Source: Flagellimonas aequoris
GTDB taxonomy: Bacteria; Bacteroidota; Bacteroidia; Flavobacteriales; Flavobacteriaceae
DNA: 64,000 bases
Assembly: GCF_003584165.1 (NCBI RefSeq)
Contig: NZ_QXFJ01000031.1
Coordinates: 193,851 to 257,850 of the forward strand
Direction: 5' to 3'
In this document: piece by piece, positions 8,652 through 16,646 of the stretch
Position numbering within the stretch: the first letter of the stretch is position 1
Layout of the letters: each line of letters opens with the position of its first letter
Program-made: the position numbers and the translations under genes
The notes under the pieces: model-generated
The model's database searches: none
What the model saw: only the letters and a program-made list of their open reading frames with translations
What the model was told of the DNA's origin: nothing

Positions 8652-9056
8652 TCAAAAATCACCAATAGACCGACTTTGTGAAAATTGCTTTTTTTGAAAG
8701 CTGCTTGGCATGGATCCCGTCTTTTTTTTGAAGAGGGTACTGAAAGAACTGGGACTTTCAAACCCGACCAGATAGCACGTCTCTGAAATCGATATTCCCT
8801 TTTTTAGATAGAATTTTGATTTCTCTATTCTTTTATCAATTAGAAATTGCATTGGGGTCTGCCCATAATATTGCTTGAACAGCCTTAGAAGATGGTATTT
8901 TGAAGTGAACCCAACATAGGCCAAAGTATCCAGATTAAGATCCTGGTCTAAGTGGTTCTCAATATAGTTTCGGGTCTTGAGTACCTTCTGTATTTGCCCT
9001 GTATTGGAATAACAAACGTCTTTGATTCTAAGGATTTCACTTCGATAAAATGTCAT
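8652..9056 (-). CDS. AraC-type DNA-binding protein without a sensor domain
   Basis: The 134-residue product is essentially one AraC/XylS helix-turn-helix domain (about residues 28-128). It shows the two HTH units, IENHLDQDLNLDTLAYVGFTS followed by SKYHLLRLFKQYYG.TP.QFL, and ISETCYLVGFESPSSFSTLFKKKTG..PS.FQK. There is no room for a cupin or other sensor, because the preceding gene ends only 89 bases upstream and no broken frame is seen there. It is therefore a naturally short regulator, not a frameshifted one. It sits directly upstream of the VOC gene, the likely target. Confidence 0.88.
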   Translation of the reverse strand: MTFYRSEILRIKDVCYSNTGQIQKVLKTRNYIENHLDQDLNLDTLAYVGFTSKYHLLRLFKQYYGQTPMQFLIDKRIEKSKFYLKKGISISETCYLVGFESPSSFSTLFKKKTGSMPSSFQKKQFSQSRSIGDF

Positions 9057-9145
9057 GGCAAACGGTTTTCATTATGCTCAATAGATTTTGATTTTTTCAA
9101 TATTGTAAAATCGTATTCTCGGTATTGGAGAAGCATACCAGTAGC

Positions 9146-9835
9146 TTAATTTCTGTATTGTTCTTCCAATTTTGGCCAAAGATCTTGATTGTTTTCTTCG
9201 AAATAGGTCAAACTCAATTTCCAAAGGTATTCATCCGATTTATAAAATTGCTTGTCAATTTCATACATTTCATTCATTAGGGCCTCATTCTGATATAATT
9301 CACCTATTGGGAAAATTTCATGTAAGTCATGATTGTCCAATTGGTTCCCAAGGCTTTCAGGGGAAACGTTATGCTTTTCAAGAATTTTTACTGCGCTTAA
9401 AATCAAGCTTTTGTTGAAATCTGCTCCAATTTTGGCCAAGCTATCAATGGTTTCTTCTGTATATCGACCTGTTGAATTTGTGAAAAATTGCAAAAATCCG
9501 CCATTGTTGACTTCTTTTTCTAGACAATCAATGAAATAAAAGGTTTTGAGAGGTTCTGGCATTTCCTGCAAAGAAGTTATTCCGTAGTCATCACTTTTTC
9601 TAATTTTTTGTGCAAAATAATACAACAATTCTAGCCTTTCCTCTTCAGTCGCTTTTTCATAAAGTTCTTTGTTCAGTTTGGCAAACCGCACTCTATAGTG
9701 CCATTCCCCTTTCGGTTTTGAAGGTGCGGATTCCCCAAATTTTACCAACTTCGGAAGGATATACCCTAAAATGGCCAGAATTGCAATTATGATTGTAAAA
9801 TTCATCCAGTCAATGGTTGTTATGACAAGATACAC
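9146..9835 (-). CDS. DUF4375 (DMP19-like) protein with an N-terminal membrane anchor
   Basis: The 229-residue protein begins with one hydrophobic helix (about residues 12-29, FTIIIAILAILGYILPKL) followed by a basic stretch. From about residue 85 it has the DUF4375 pattern: FYFIDCLEKEVNNGGFLQFFTNS.GRY..ETI..L..IGA and further helices (AVKILE). The domain is common in bacteria and its biochemical role is not known. The ATG at 9835 was taken; an in-frame ATG eleven codons later would keep the anchor and is an alternative. It is a single gene, 89 bases upstream of the short AraC gene on the same strand. Confidence 0.8.
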   Translation of the reverse strand: MYLVITTIDWMNFTIIIAILAILGYILPKLVKFGESAPSKPKGEWHYRVRFAKLNKELYEKATEEERLELLYYFAQKIRKSDDYGITSLQEMPEPLKTFYFIDCLEKEVNNGGFLQFFTNSTGRYTEETIDSLAKIGADFNKSLILSAVKILEKHNVSPESLGNQLDNHDLHEIFPIGELYQNEALMNEMYEIDKQFYKSDEYLWKLSLTYFEENNQDLWPKLEEQYRN

Positions 9836-9975
9836 ACATTCGGGCCATTAGAATGCCCCATTATTTGAAAAAGAAGAGGAAATCGGTTTTGAGTCAACAA
9901 TTACATGAATCGCGCTAAAGTGATGGTAGTTAAACTTCTAATTTTATTCTTATAAAACACTAAAACCTAGAAATC

Positions 9976-10143
9976 ATGAGAAGTTTACTTTGGTTGGTTG
10001 CCGTAATATGTATCATCATTTGGGTATTGGGCTTTTTTGGAATTGTGGCCGGAATGGCCACGGGAAGCTTGATCCACATATTATTGGTCATCGCAATTAT
10101 CGCAATTTTGTATAATATCATTTCGGGACGAAAGCCACTCTAA
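9976..10143 (+). CDS. Small lmo0937-type membrane protein
   Basis: This 55-residue product runs ATG 9976 to TAA 10141. It has two hydrophobic helices (about residues 4-22 and 32-49), a glycine-rich turn (GIVAGMATGS) between them, and a short basic tail (SGRKPL). The pattern LLWLVAVICIIIWVLGFFG...G..IHILLVIAIIAILYNII matches the widespread lmo0937 family of tiny membrane proteins, whose function is unknown; several relatives are stress-induced. It stands alone, with a hairpin terminator at 10217-10249 shared with the convergent DUF5916 gene. Confidence 0.82.
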   Translation: MRSLLWLVAVICIIIWVLGFFGIVAGMATGSLIHILLVIAIIAILYNIISGRKPL

Positions 10144-10216
10144 TATAGAAGCTGGATCGAAATTATAGTTATCTGCCAAAGGGCAATGATCTATGGGAGG
10201 ATAACACCTTACCACA

Positions 10217-10249
10217 AAAAGCAGCTAGAAATTGTTTGTAGCTGCTTTT
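10217..10249. terminator. Bidirectional intrinsic terminator
   Basis: An 11-bp perfect stem (AAAAGCAGCTA with TAGCTGCTTTT) encloses an 11-base loop and has A-tract and T-tract flanks. It lies between the plus-strand lmo0937-type gene and the end of the minus-strand DUF5916 gene, and can serve both. Confidence 0.75.
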
Positions 10250-10252
10250 CAT

Positions 10253-12451
10253 TTATATGTTCAACCAATACGTGAACTTTAAATTGATGGATCGATTGCG
10301 CGGCATAAAGGAGTTCACAAAATAATTGTCGTTGTACACCAAGAACAGGTCTGAAAGTGGGGCAAACCGCCACTGTAACCTCGAATTGAAGCCCAAATTG
10401 TCCATTTGGTTACTGTATTGGATCAGGGTGGACCAAAACACGGATTTATTGAAGGTGATGTTTATTTTGGGACTCACCAACCAAAGATCTTCACTCTCAT
10501 AGGGTTCTGGTAGTTTGATGCTGTTATAGTTCAGACCAAGGGAAATAAAAACCGTAGGTTGTAGGCGGAGGCTCAAGTCGCCTTCCATTACAAAGCGGGT
10601 GCCATTATAAAAATCCCCATAGCCCGGTTCCAAGGAATAGGAGAACACTCTGCGCCGATCACTTTGGAATTCTACTTCATAACTGGTGTAGTGATAACCG
10701 ATATCGGCAGGAAGTTCAATACCGTCATCAGTGCCTGTAGGGTCAAAGGTGTCTGTCAAATACGTATATCGGTTAAACAACCGTACGGCCACTTCTTCCT
10801 GACTTTTGAACTTGGCCTGCCACCCGGTATAAAAAAAGTAATCGGTGTTCTTATAATCCAAAGTAGGACGCCAAACCATGGAAGGTCTGAACAGAAAGCC
10901 ATGAGTGTTCAGTTTTCCTTTGCTGGGCCAAAAATTGACTTCCACATAGGGTTTGGCCACCACAATATCTTCCCTTGGGATATAGCCGAGATCTGAACGG
11001 AAATCGTTACCAACAAAGTTTCCCCTGAGGCCAAAATTAAGGAAACGGCTATTGTACTGAAGGTTCACACCGCCAGATGCATCCCTGTCGCCCATGTCAT
11101 GGGCAAAGGATTTATGATAGTAAAACTTTCCGGTCCAGGTATTGTTGGCGGAGGCCAAATTGTAATCGAGGCCCACCACACGATTGTATCGATCTTCTTC
11201 TTCCAAAAAATCATAATCAGCAAACGTTTGGCGGTTCACGAAGATGAAACTGAGGTTGGATCGGGAGAACATTTTTTTCTGTAGGGCAAAAACGGTGTTG
11301 TTGTTACTGGGTATATGGTTGGCCTCATCTTTTTCTGTTTGGATGTTCAAAAGGCCCAAACGCCAATCCTCAGTAAGTTTTCCGCTCAACCGAATGCCCC
11401 CCACAATACCATTTTCAATGGTTTCGTCCTCTAGATTTTGGGCAATCCCTATCCTTCTTGAGAAAAAGGGATTGGAATCATCTTCACTCCCGAAAGAACC
11501 AAAAAGATCGCTGTTGTCAATAAAAAACTGGCGCTTTTCGGGAAGGGAAACCTCAAATCGGGTCAAATTGGTCACTAAATTGTCCACTTCCACATTCGAA
11601 AAGTCGGGGTTTACGGTAATATCCAGGTTCATTCCGTTCCCGATGGACACTTTTGCATCGCCTCCAAAGTCGAGTTTACTCAGTTTTTCGTCGTATTCAT
11701 AATCTTTGCCCACAATGCCGTTCACATAAGGAATGAGCGCCATGGGGGTTCTGGATTTGCCCAGTGGTTTCTCAAAGACCATGTCCCCCATAAAGGCCAG
11801 ACTATAGATCAATTGATTCTGGGGAATTTTCGTCCAAGTACTGGTCTCGTTGGTCTGCATATCGAACCGGTAACTGTTGAACCGCCACTTGGTCTCCCCT
11901 TGTTTAAACTTAAAGGAGGTCAAGGGAATGGCAATCTCGCAGATATAGTAGCCATCGTACAATTTGGTCTCGCCCTTCCATTTTACGTCCCATGAAGTGG
12001 TAAAGTTACTTGGCCCTGCGCCTCCGTTGGAAATCAGAGCCTCCCTCCGGACACCATAGGGGTTCATACCGAACAAAAAAGCATTGGTACCATCGTTAAA
12101 AGTGTCAAAAAGCAGACTGATATTATCATTTCCTCCTGCACGGTAATCCCGCTGTAGGGAAGGTATCACATAATCATTCCCTTCAGTGGCCAGTTTTATA
12201 CCTATATATAGTGTGGTATTGTTGTACAGCATTTTAATGTTGGTCTGCTGGGCTGCCAGGGTCGTATCCGAGGGAAAATATTGATGGAAGCTATCGGCAC
12301 TTTCCGCAATTTCCCAAATGGGTTCGTCCAAAATGCCGTCAACGTCAATGATCTCGTCAATGTGTTTGACCGTAAAGGTCTTATTGTTCAATTGGGCAAC
12401 TAAGGCAATGGGAAATAGGATTGTAGCAATTACAATTCGTAGTTTGGACAT
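10253..12451 (-). CDS. DUF5916 outer-membrane protein with CBM9-like N-terminal domain
   Basis: The 732-residue protein has a signal peptide (IVIATILFPIALVAQ). Residues about 25-215 form a carbohydrate-binding family 9-like domain (IDVDGILDEPIWE, then MLYNNTTLYIGIK, W...E..IP..SFKF). The DUF5916 region follows, with NPDFSQVE-type text (NPDFSNVEVD), LTRFEVSLPEKRQFFIDN and FFSRRIG. The last 350 residues alternate beta strands with aromatic girdles and end in LKFTYWLNI, as in outer-membrane barrels. Such proteins are common in marine Bacteroidota, and ligand and transport role are unproven. No polysaccharide-utilisation genes flank it. Confidence 0.85.
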   Translation of the reverse strand: MSKLRIVIATILFPIALVAQLNNKTFTVKHIDEIIDVDGILDEPIWEIAESADSFHQYFPSDTTLAAQQTNIKMLYNNTTLYIGIKLATEGNDYVIPSLQRDYRAGGNDNISLLFDTFNDGTNAFLFGMNPYGVRREALISNGGAGPSNFTTSWDVKWKGETKLYDGYYICEIAIPLTSFKFKQGETKWRFNSYRFDMQTNETSTWTKIPQNQLIYSLAFMGDMVFEKPLGKSRTPMALIPYVNGIVGKDYEYDEKLSKLDFGGDAKVSIGNGMNLDITVNPDFSNVEVDNLVTNLTRFEVSLPEKRQFFIDNSDLFGSFGSEDDSNPFFSRRIGIAQNLEDETIENGIVGGIRLSGKLTEDWRLGLLNIQTEKDEANHIPSNNNTVFALQKKMFSRSNLSFIFVNRQTFADYDFLEEEDRYNRVVGLDYNLASANNTWTGKFYYHKSFAHDMGDRDASGGVNLQYNSRFLNFGLRGNFVGNDFRSDLGYIPREDIVVAKPYVEVNFWPSKGKLNTHGFLFRPSMVWRPTLDYKNTDYFFYTGWQAKFKSQEEVAVRLFNRYTYLTDTFDPTGTDDGIELPADIGYHYTSYEVEFQSDRRRVFSYSLEPGYGDFYNGTRFVMEGDLSLRLQPTVFISLGLNYNSIKLPEPYESEDLWLVSPKINITFNKSVFWSTLIQYSNQMDNLGFNSRLQWRFAPLSDLFLVYNDNYFVNSFMPRNRSINLKFTYWLNI

Positions 12452-12594
12452 TGGTTTAGTTTGGTTTAGTCAGTTTTTCAAATGTAAGGGTATAGTTAAA
12501 ATATTCCCAAAAAAATAATAGGGCATTGTCCATTGGGAAAAGATTCGGAAAATTGACTGTAGCTAATTCATTTTATTGCCAATATTCATCCATT

Positions 12595-13365
12595 ATGAAA
12601 AAGACCGCTGTATTGTTCCTCTTGGTTCCCATTTTTATGTTCGGAAATACTTTTTGGAGCAAAACGGGGCATCGTGTTACCGGGCAGATTGCCCAAGAGC
12701 ACTTGACCGGCAAGGCCAAAAGAGCGTTGAACGATTTGTTGGATGGTCACAGTTTGGCCTTTGTTTCCACCTACGCGGATGATATCAAGGCAGATCGCGC
12801 CTATTCCAAATATTCACCTTGGCATTACGTTAACTATCCCTTGGGTATGCATTACGTGGATTCCGAGAAGAGTGAATATGGGGATATCATCACGGCCATT
12901 GAGGAATGCAAGACAAAAATTAAGGATAAAAATACGCCCAGGGAAGACCGTGTTTTTTACCTTAAGATGTTGATCCACTTCATAGGTGACCTCCATCAGC
13001 CCATGCACGCCAGTAGGGAAGAGGACAAGGGAGGTAATGATATTCAGGTACAATGGTTTGGCCAAGGCAGCAACTTGCACAGGGTCTGGGACCAGAACCT
13101 CATTGAATCCTATGGAATGACCTATACCGAATTGGCCCATGAATTGGACAAGGCCTCAAAGAAAGAGGTGAAAAAAATGCAGGAAGGCACTATTTACGAT
13201 TGGGTCGATGAATCCCATCAGATTTGTGGCGAACTGTACGACTCCGTTAAGGTAGGCGAAAAGCTAGGGTATCAGTATGCCTATAATTATAATGACCTCC
13301 TGTTCGAACAACTTCAAAAAGGAGGTCTAAGATTGGCAAAGGTCTTGAACGACCTGTTCGATTAA
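12595..13365 (+). CDS. Secreted S1/P1-type zinc nuclease
   Basis: The start at 12595 was chosen because it gives a clean signal peptide (KKTAVLFLLVPIFMFGNTF) ending just before Trp21; in this family the mature N-terminal Trp itself binds zinc. An in-frame ATG 23 codons earlier would bury the signal. The trinuclear zinc site is visible: Trp21, His26 (GHR), the Asp of YADDIK, the His of SPWHYVNY, His/Asp in LIHFIGDLHQPMH, and His/Asp in NLHRVWDQNLIE. At 256 residues it has normal length. It should cut single-stranded nucleic acid and nucleotides outside the cell, releasing phosphate. It ends 7 bases from the convergent AraC gene. Confidence 0.92.
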   Translation: MKKTAVLFLLVPIFMFGNTFWSKTGHRVTGQIAQEHLTGKAKRALNDLLDGHSLAFVSTYADDIKADRAYSKYSPWHYVNYPLGMHYVDSEKSEYGDIITAIEECKTKIKDKNTPREDRVFYLKMLIHFIGDLHQPMHASREEDKGGNDIQVQWFGQGSNLHRVWDQNLIESYGMTYTELAHELDKASKKEVKKMQEGTIYDWVDESHQICGELYDSVKVGEKLGYQYAYNYNDLLFEQLQKGGLRLAKVLNDLFD

Positions 13366-13372
13366 CCTTGTT

Positions 13373-14251
13373 TTATTGAAGGACCGTTTTCAACTGGTTT
13401 CGGTATTCCGAAGGGTTTTGTCCCGTAAATGCCTTGAACGATTTGTTGAAGTGCGAAAAATTGTTGAAGCCACTATCATAACACACTTGGGTTATGCTGA
13501 TGGGCTGTTCGGCCAATAATTTGGAGGCATGCACCAATCGGTATTCGTTCACGAACTGGGTAAACGTCTTGTTGGTGATCTTTTTAAAATATCTACAGAA
13601 TGATGGGACCGTCATGCTCACCATATCCGATATTTCCTCCAAACTGATATCTTCCTTGAAATTCGCCTTTACGTGGTTAAAGACAATATTGATGCGGTCA
13701 TTGTCCTTCACTTCTGTTTCCAATGAGAAGCCTTCGGCATTCAGCACGTTCATCTCATCCGAGGTGGCCAATTGGTTCAATATATTAAGGATGGAAAGTA
13801 ATCTTTGAAAATCGGTCTGGTATTCCAAGATCTCCATTTTCTCTCCTACTTTCATTTTAGTCTTTCCATAAAAGGCAATACCGCCCTTGGCCACTTCAAA
13901 AAGCTTTTGGATGTTTTTCATTTCGGGAATGTTGAAAAAATCACTTCCCAGAAAATCCGCTTTCATCTGTATCAAGGTCTCACTTTTGTTTCCTGTGAGC
14001 TTATCCGTAAAACCACAGTGGGGAAGGTTGGATCCAATAAGGATCAGATCCCCGTTTCTATAATAGGATACGTGGCTGCCTATCTGTCTTTTTCCCGAGC
14101 CTCCATTCACATATACCAGTTCCAGTTCCGGGTGGTAATGCCAGCCATTGTTCTTGTTCTCATTGCTTTCGTTGAACTTTTGAAAAGTGAACGAGTGACC
14201 AAAACTGGGGGCTATAGCTTCAAATGCAGGTTTTTGAATCATAAGTTCCAA
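13373..14251 (-). CDS. AraC family regulator with N-terminal cupin sensor
   Basis: The 292-residue protein pairs a cupin-like sensor (about residues 30-100; WHYHPELELVYVNGGSGKRQIGSH, GDLILIGSNLPH) with a C-terminal AraC DNA-binding domain (about 185-285). HTH text includes EDISLEEISDMVSMTVPSF, CRYFKKITNKTFTQFVNEYR and ISITQVCYDSGFNNFSHFNKSFKAFTGQNPSEYR. In Bacteroidota this architecture often controls sugar uptake or catabolism, but no such genes adjoin it. It is divergent from the small secreted protein at 14456, with a 204-base spacer carrying repeated TTAACA motifs that could be operators. Confidence 0.88.
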   Translation of the reverse strand: MELMIQKPAFEAIAPSFGHSFTFQKFNESNENKNNGWHYHPELELVYVNGGSGKRQIGSHVSYYRNGDLILIGSNLPHCGFTDKLTGNKSETLIQMKADFLGSDFFNIPEMKNIQKLFEVAKGGIAFYGKTKMKVGEKMEILEYQTDFQRLLSILNILNQLATSDEMNVLNAEGFSLETEVKDNDRINIVFNHVKANFKEDISLEEISDMVSMTVPSFCRYFKKITNKTFTQFVNEYRLVHASKLLAEQPISITQVCYDSGFNNFSHFNKSFKAFTGQNPSEYRNQLKTVLQ

Positions 14252-14419
14252 TTTTTTATTTGGTAATGTAAAGTTAGGACGGTATCCCCAACCAACATAT
14301 CTGCAAAATTACCACAAATGTGTGTTAAATTAACATTAACGTCCAATTAACATACCCATCGTGTTAAAATTGCATATAAACTGGAAAAGATGGTGGTATT
14401 CCTGTCCTCAATTGCACCA

Positions 14420-14427
14420 TACATTTG
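14420..14427 (+). promoter_or_regulatory. Candidate -7 promoter box for the 14456 gene
   Basis: TACATTTG fits the Bacteroidota -7 consensus TAnnTTTG and lies 28 bases before the ATG, implying a leader of about 25 bases. No clear -33 TTG is seen at the usual distance. Confidence 0.4.
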
Positions 14428-14455
14428 TGTTGTAATCTAAAAAAAGCGAAATGTT

Positions 14456-14836
14456 ATGAAATCAGTAGTAAAAAACTTAACAGTAGCAGCAGCCCTTTTG
14501 GTTAGTGCCATCGGGTTGGCAAACGGAACCGCAGTTGATTTTGGTAAAAAAGTGACTGCTAAATACGAAGTAGAAAAGAACTTGGTGAAAGTAAACCTTG
14601 ACCCTGTATTTGTAAAGAAAGGACAAAAGATCATGATGAACCTTTTGAACATCTCTCAAGGAAAAGTACTTCTAAAAGTTTACGATTCCCAAAACAGACT
14701 TGTTTTTGACGAGGCCATCGAAGGGGATATCGTGGTTGAAAAGGCTTTCAACTTCGAAAAAGCTTATCAAGATAAATATACCGTAGTTGTAGTGGACAAA
14801 TTTGGTACCTACAAAGAAACTATGGTAGTAAGATAG
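14456..14836 (+). CDS. Small secreted protein of unknown function
   Basis: The 126-residue product has a signal peptide (VVKNLTVAAALLVSAIGLANG). The mature part of about 100 residues is basic and beta-rich (VKVNLDPVFVKKGQKIMMNLLN, GKVLLKVYDSQNRLVFDEAIEG, DKYTVVVVDKFG). The alternation LLKVYDSQNRLVFDE...F.KAYQDKYTVVV resembles the fold of T9SS type A sorting domains, but here it forms the whole protein. The gene stands alone with a candidate -7 box and a strong GC-rich terminator, so it is probably an independent and well-expressed transcript. Its divergent neighbour is the cupin-AraC regulator. The family was not recognised. Confidence 0.78.
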   Translation: MKSVVKNLTVAAALLVSAIGLANGTAVDFGKKVTAKYEVEKNLVKVNLDPVFVKKGQKIMMNLLNISQGKVLLKVYDSQNRLVFDEAIEGDIVVEKAFNFEKAYQDKYTVVVVDKFGTYKETMVVR

Positions 14837-14863
14837 TTTGTTTAGTTAATTTTTATGTGCATT

Positions 14864-14888
14864 GGGGGCCGGGAGGCCCCCTTTTTTT
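14864..14888 (+). terminator. Strong intrinsic terminator
   Basis: A 7-bp all-GC stem (GGGGGCC/GGCCCCC) with a GGGA tetraloop is followed by seven T. It ends the 14456 transcript and just overlaps the stop codon of the convergent MOSC gene. Confidence 0.85.
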
Positions 14889-15519
14889 ATGCCCATTTTT
14901 TTAAGCTTTCCCTTTTGTTTGGTGGTAGTGCATCATTGCTAATGGCCCATTGTAACAATTCTTGGTCTTTTTCCCTGTTGAACAATAAACCATAAAACTG
15001 TTGAATGGTCAACGGGTTGGGGGATTCCTCCACCAGTTCCAGAAAATCTCCGACACCAACCTCACCCCTTTCCAATACTCGAACATAGGATCCTGGGAAT
15101 CCATGATCTATGAATTCTTTTAAAATATTCTGATTGCCAAACCGGATGCCCAACTTAAAGCAAGGCTCTCGTGGCTGGGTGATCTGCACCAAGGCCGAAC
15201 CCAACTTGTAAATGTTGCCGATCTTCAATTGGGCTTCGTCCAAACCTTCCACGGTAAGGTTTTCCCCAAACATGCCCCAATCCCATGGCAAGTCGGGATA
15301 TTTCTTTTGCCAAAAAGGGTATTGTTCCTTTGAAAAGAGATAACAGGCCTTAAATTGACCACCGTGTACATTTCTGTTGGCAATGGTATCGTCGCGAACA
15401 GCTTCCGAATCCAAGAAAATGGGTCCGGGGACAGGGTATTTGAAGATTCCCGTGGTCGTTTTTTCGTTGTTCCACATGATTTCCGTGGATTGGCCTAAGT
15501 TGGTGGAGATGACTTTCAT
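14887..15519 (-). CDS. MOSC domain protein (YiiM-like)
   Basis: The start at 15519 (MKVISTNLGQ) was preferred to an upstream ATG at 15564, because the first 15 extra residues would include the terminator hairpin of the preceding gene. The 210-residue product has a MOSC domain (about 20-165) with GENLTVEGL, the SALVQITQPREPCFKL segment carrying the conserved cysteine, and RVLE.GEV..GD. A C-terminal three-helix YiiM domain follows (LTIQQFYGLLF...LLQWAI...LP...R..L.K). MOSC proteins handle the molybdenum cofactor or, for YiiM, reduce N-hydroxylated compounds. The substrate is unproven. Confidence 0.88.
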   Translation of the reverse strand: MKVISTNLGQSTEIMWNNEKTTTGIFKYPVPGPIFLDSEAVRDDTIANRNVHGGQFKACYLFSKEQYPFWQKKYPDLPWDWGMFGENLTVEGLDEAQLKIGNIYKLGSALVQITQPREPCFKLGIRFGNQNILKEFIDHGFPGSYVRVLERGEVGVGDFLELVEESPNPLTIQQFYGLLFNREKDQELLQWAISNDALPPNKRESLKKWA

Positions 15520-15530
15520 ACTGCCAAGAT

Positions 15531-15557
15531 AAAAAAACCACCGCGATGGGCGGTGGT
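15531..15557 (-). terminator. Intrinsic terminator after the DUF6249 gene
   Basis: Read on the minus strand, an 8-bp GC-rich stem (ACCACCGC/GCGGTGGT) with a 5-base loop is followed by a run of seven T. It separates the DUF6249 gene from the MOSC gene. Confidence 0.8.
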
Positions 15558-15580
15558 CCTTCATACTGTTTTTGGGTATT

Positions 15581-15934
15581 TTAATCTTCCTTTTCCAAGC
15601 GCTTGGTCATGGTAAAACCGACCAAAAGGCCCACGCCTGCCAAGGTAAATATGGTTCCAGGATAGGCCACACCTTCTTCCACACCAAAGGAATAGACCAG
15701 AATAGAGCCCACAAAAATGGCAACCCCGATACCGATGAGTAGAAGGGCAATGTTAAGGATGACAATTTTCCAAAAAGGAGCGGCTCCTTCTCTACGTCCC
15801 TTTACAAAGATGCTGGCTTCGGCACCTTTCTCGATCAAGGCCAACCTTTCTTTGTTACGTGTTGAAAAATAGAGGTAGGCGATGGCAAAAATGACCCCAA
15901 AAATTACTGGTAAAATGATTACTTCAGATCCCAT
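15581..15934 (-). CDS. DUF6249 membrane protein
   Basis: The 117-residue protein has three hydrophobic segments (about 4-23, 52-80 and 88-107). A short basic loop between the first two carries the motif STRNKERLALIEKGAEASIF, which together with the flanking helices is the DUF6249 pattern of Bacteroidota. It is an inner-membrane protein of unknown role. In this phylum the family is often encoded next to an ECF sigma factor; here a divergent sigma factor gene begins 133 bases away. A hairpin terminator follows it, making it a one-gene transcript. Confidence 0.82.
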   Translation of the reverse strand: MGSEVIILPVIFGVIFAIAYLYFSTRNKERLALIEKGAEASIFVKGRREGAAPFWKIVILNIALLLIGIGVAIFVGSILVYSFGVEEGVAYPGTIFTLAGVGLLVGFTMTKRLEKED

Positions 15935-16067
15935 GACAATTCGTTTTTATGATTATTTATATTTTTTGTTCATAGCCTATGACGACGCTTTTTTGATCTA
16001 GGTTACATAATTTTATAAAAATTGTAATCCATGTAACCTAAAAGGTACATTAGTCGTCCAATGTGCA

Positions 16068-16646
16068 ATGCTGACCAACAAGGAAAAAAATCTGATAGAG
16101 GAAATTCGCCGTGGCAATGCCAGGGCCTTCACCGATTTGGTAGAAAGGTACAAGGATTTGGTGTTTACCCTGTCCTTGAGGTTATTGGGCAATAGGGAAG
16201 AGGCCGAGGAGGTTTCGCAGGATGCCTTTATAAAAATATATAAATCATTGGCTACCTTTAAGGGGGATTCCAAAGTATCGACCTGGATCTATAGGATTGC
16301 ATACAATACGGCCTTGGATCGGATCAAAAAGAATAAAAGGGCCCATGACCATATTGAAATTGACCAAGTGAGGAAAATGGGTTTGGCCGATATGGACGAT
16401 GCGCTGGATAAAATGGTTCAGGAAGAAAAAAGGCAATTGATTGACCAATGTTTGGCCAAATTACCGGCCGAGGATGCAGGGATCATTACCCTGTTCTATT
16501 TTGAGGAAAAAAACCTTTTGGAAATGGAGAAAATTTTGAACGTCTCCGCCAATACGATAAAAGTGAAATTGTTCAGGGCCAGAAAAAAATTGGCCGGTAT
16601 CATGGAAACCAGTTTAGAACGTGAAATACTTGAAAGCAATGGATAA
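16068..16646 (+). CDS. ECF-type RNA polymerase sigma factor
   Basis: The 192-residue protein contains sigma-70 region 2 (about 20-90; GNARAFTDLVERYKDLVFTLSLR, EEAEEVSQDAFIKIYKSL, STWIYRIAYNTALD) and region 4.2 (about 130-180; LPAEDAGIITLFYFEEKNLLEMEKILNVS followed by ANTIKVKLFRARKKL). Regions 1 and 3 are absent, as in ECF (group 4) factors. It is followed, with an 8-base overlap, by a small membrane protein gene that starts with a charged cytoplasmic segment, the arrangement of sigma/anti-sigma pairs. A divergent DUF6249 gene may belong to its regulon. Confidence 0.93.
   Translation: MLTNKEKNLIEEIRRGNARAFTDLVERYKDLVFTLSLRLLGNREEAEEVSQDAFIKIYKSLATFKGDSKVSTWIYRIAYNTALDRIKKNKRAHDHIEIDQVRKMGLADMDDALDKMVQEEKRQLIDQCLAKLPAEDAGIITLFYFEEKNLLEMEKILNVSANTIKVKLFRARKKLAGIMETSLEREILESNG

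Noticed and set aside
8652..9145. Frameshifted full-length AraC protein
   Set aside because: Only 89 bases separate the gene from its upstream neighbour, and they hold no sensor-domain sequence in any frame, so the short form is taken as genuine.
12526..12594. Earlier start of the S1/P1 nuclease
   Set aside because: It would bury the signal peptide after 23 polar residues and prevent formation of the mature N-terminal Trp that binds zinc.
15520..15564. Earlier start of the MOSC gene
   Set aside because: The extra codons lie in a terminator hairpin of the upstream gene and add no MOSC homology.
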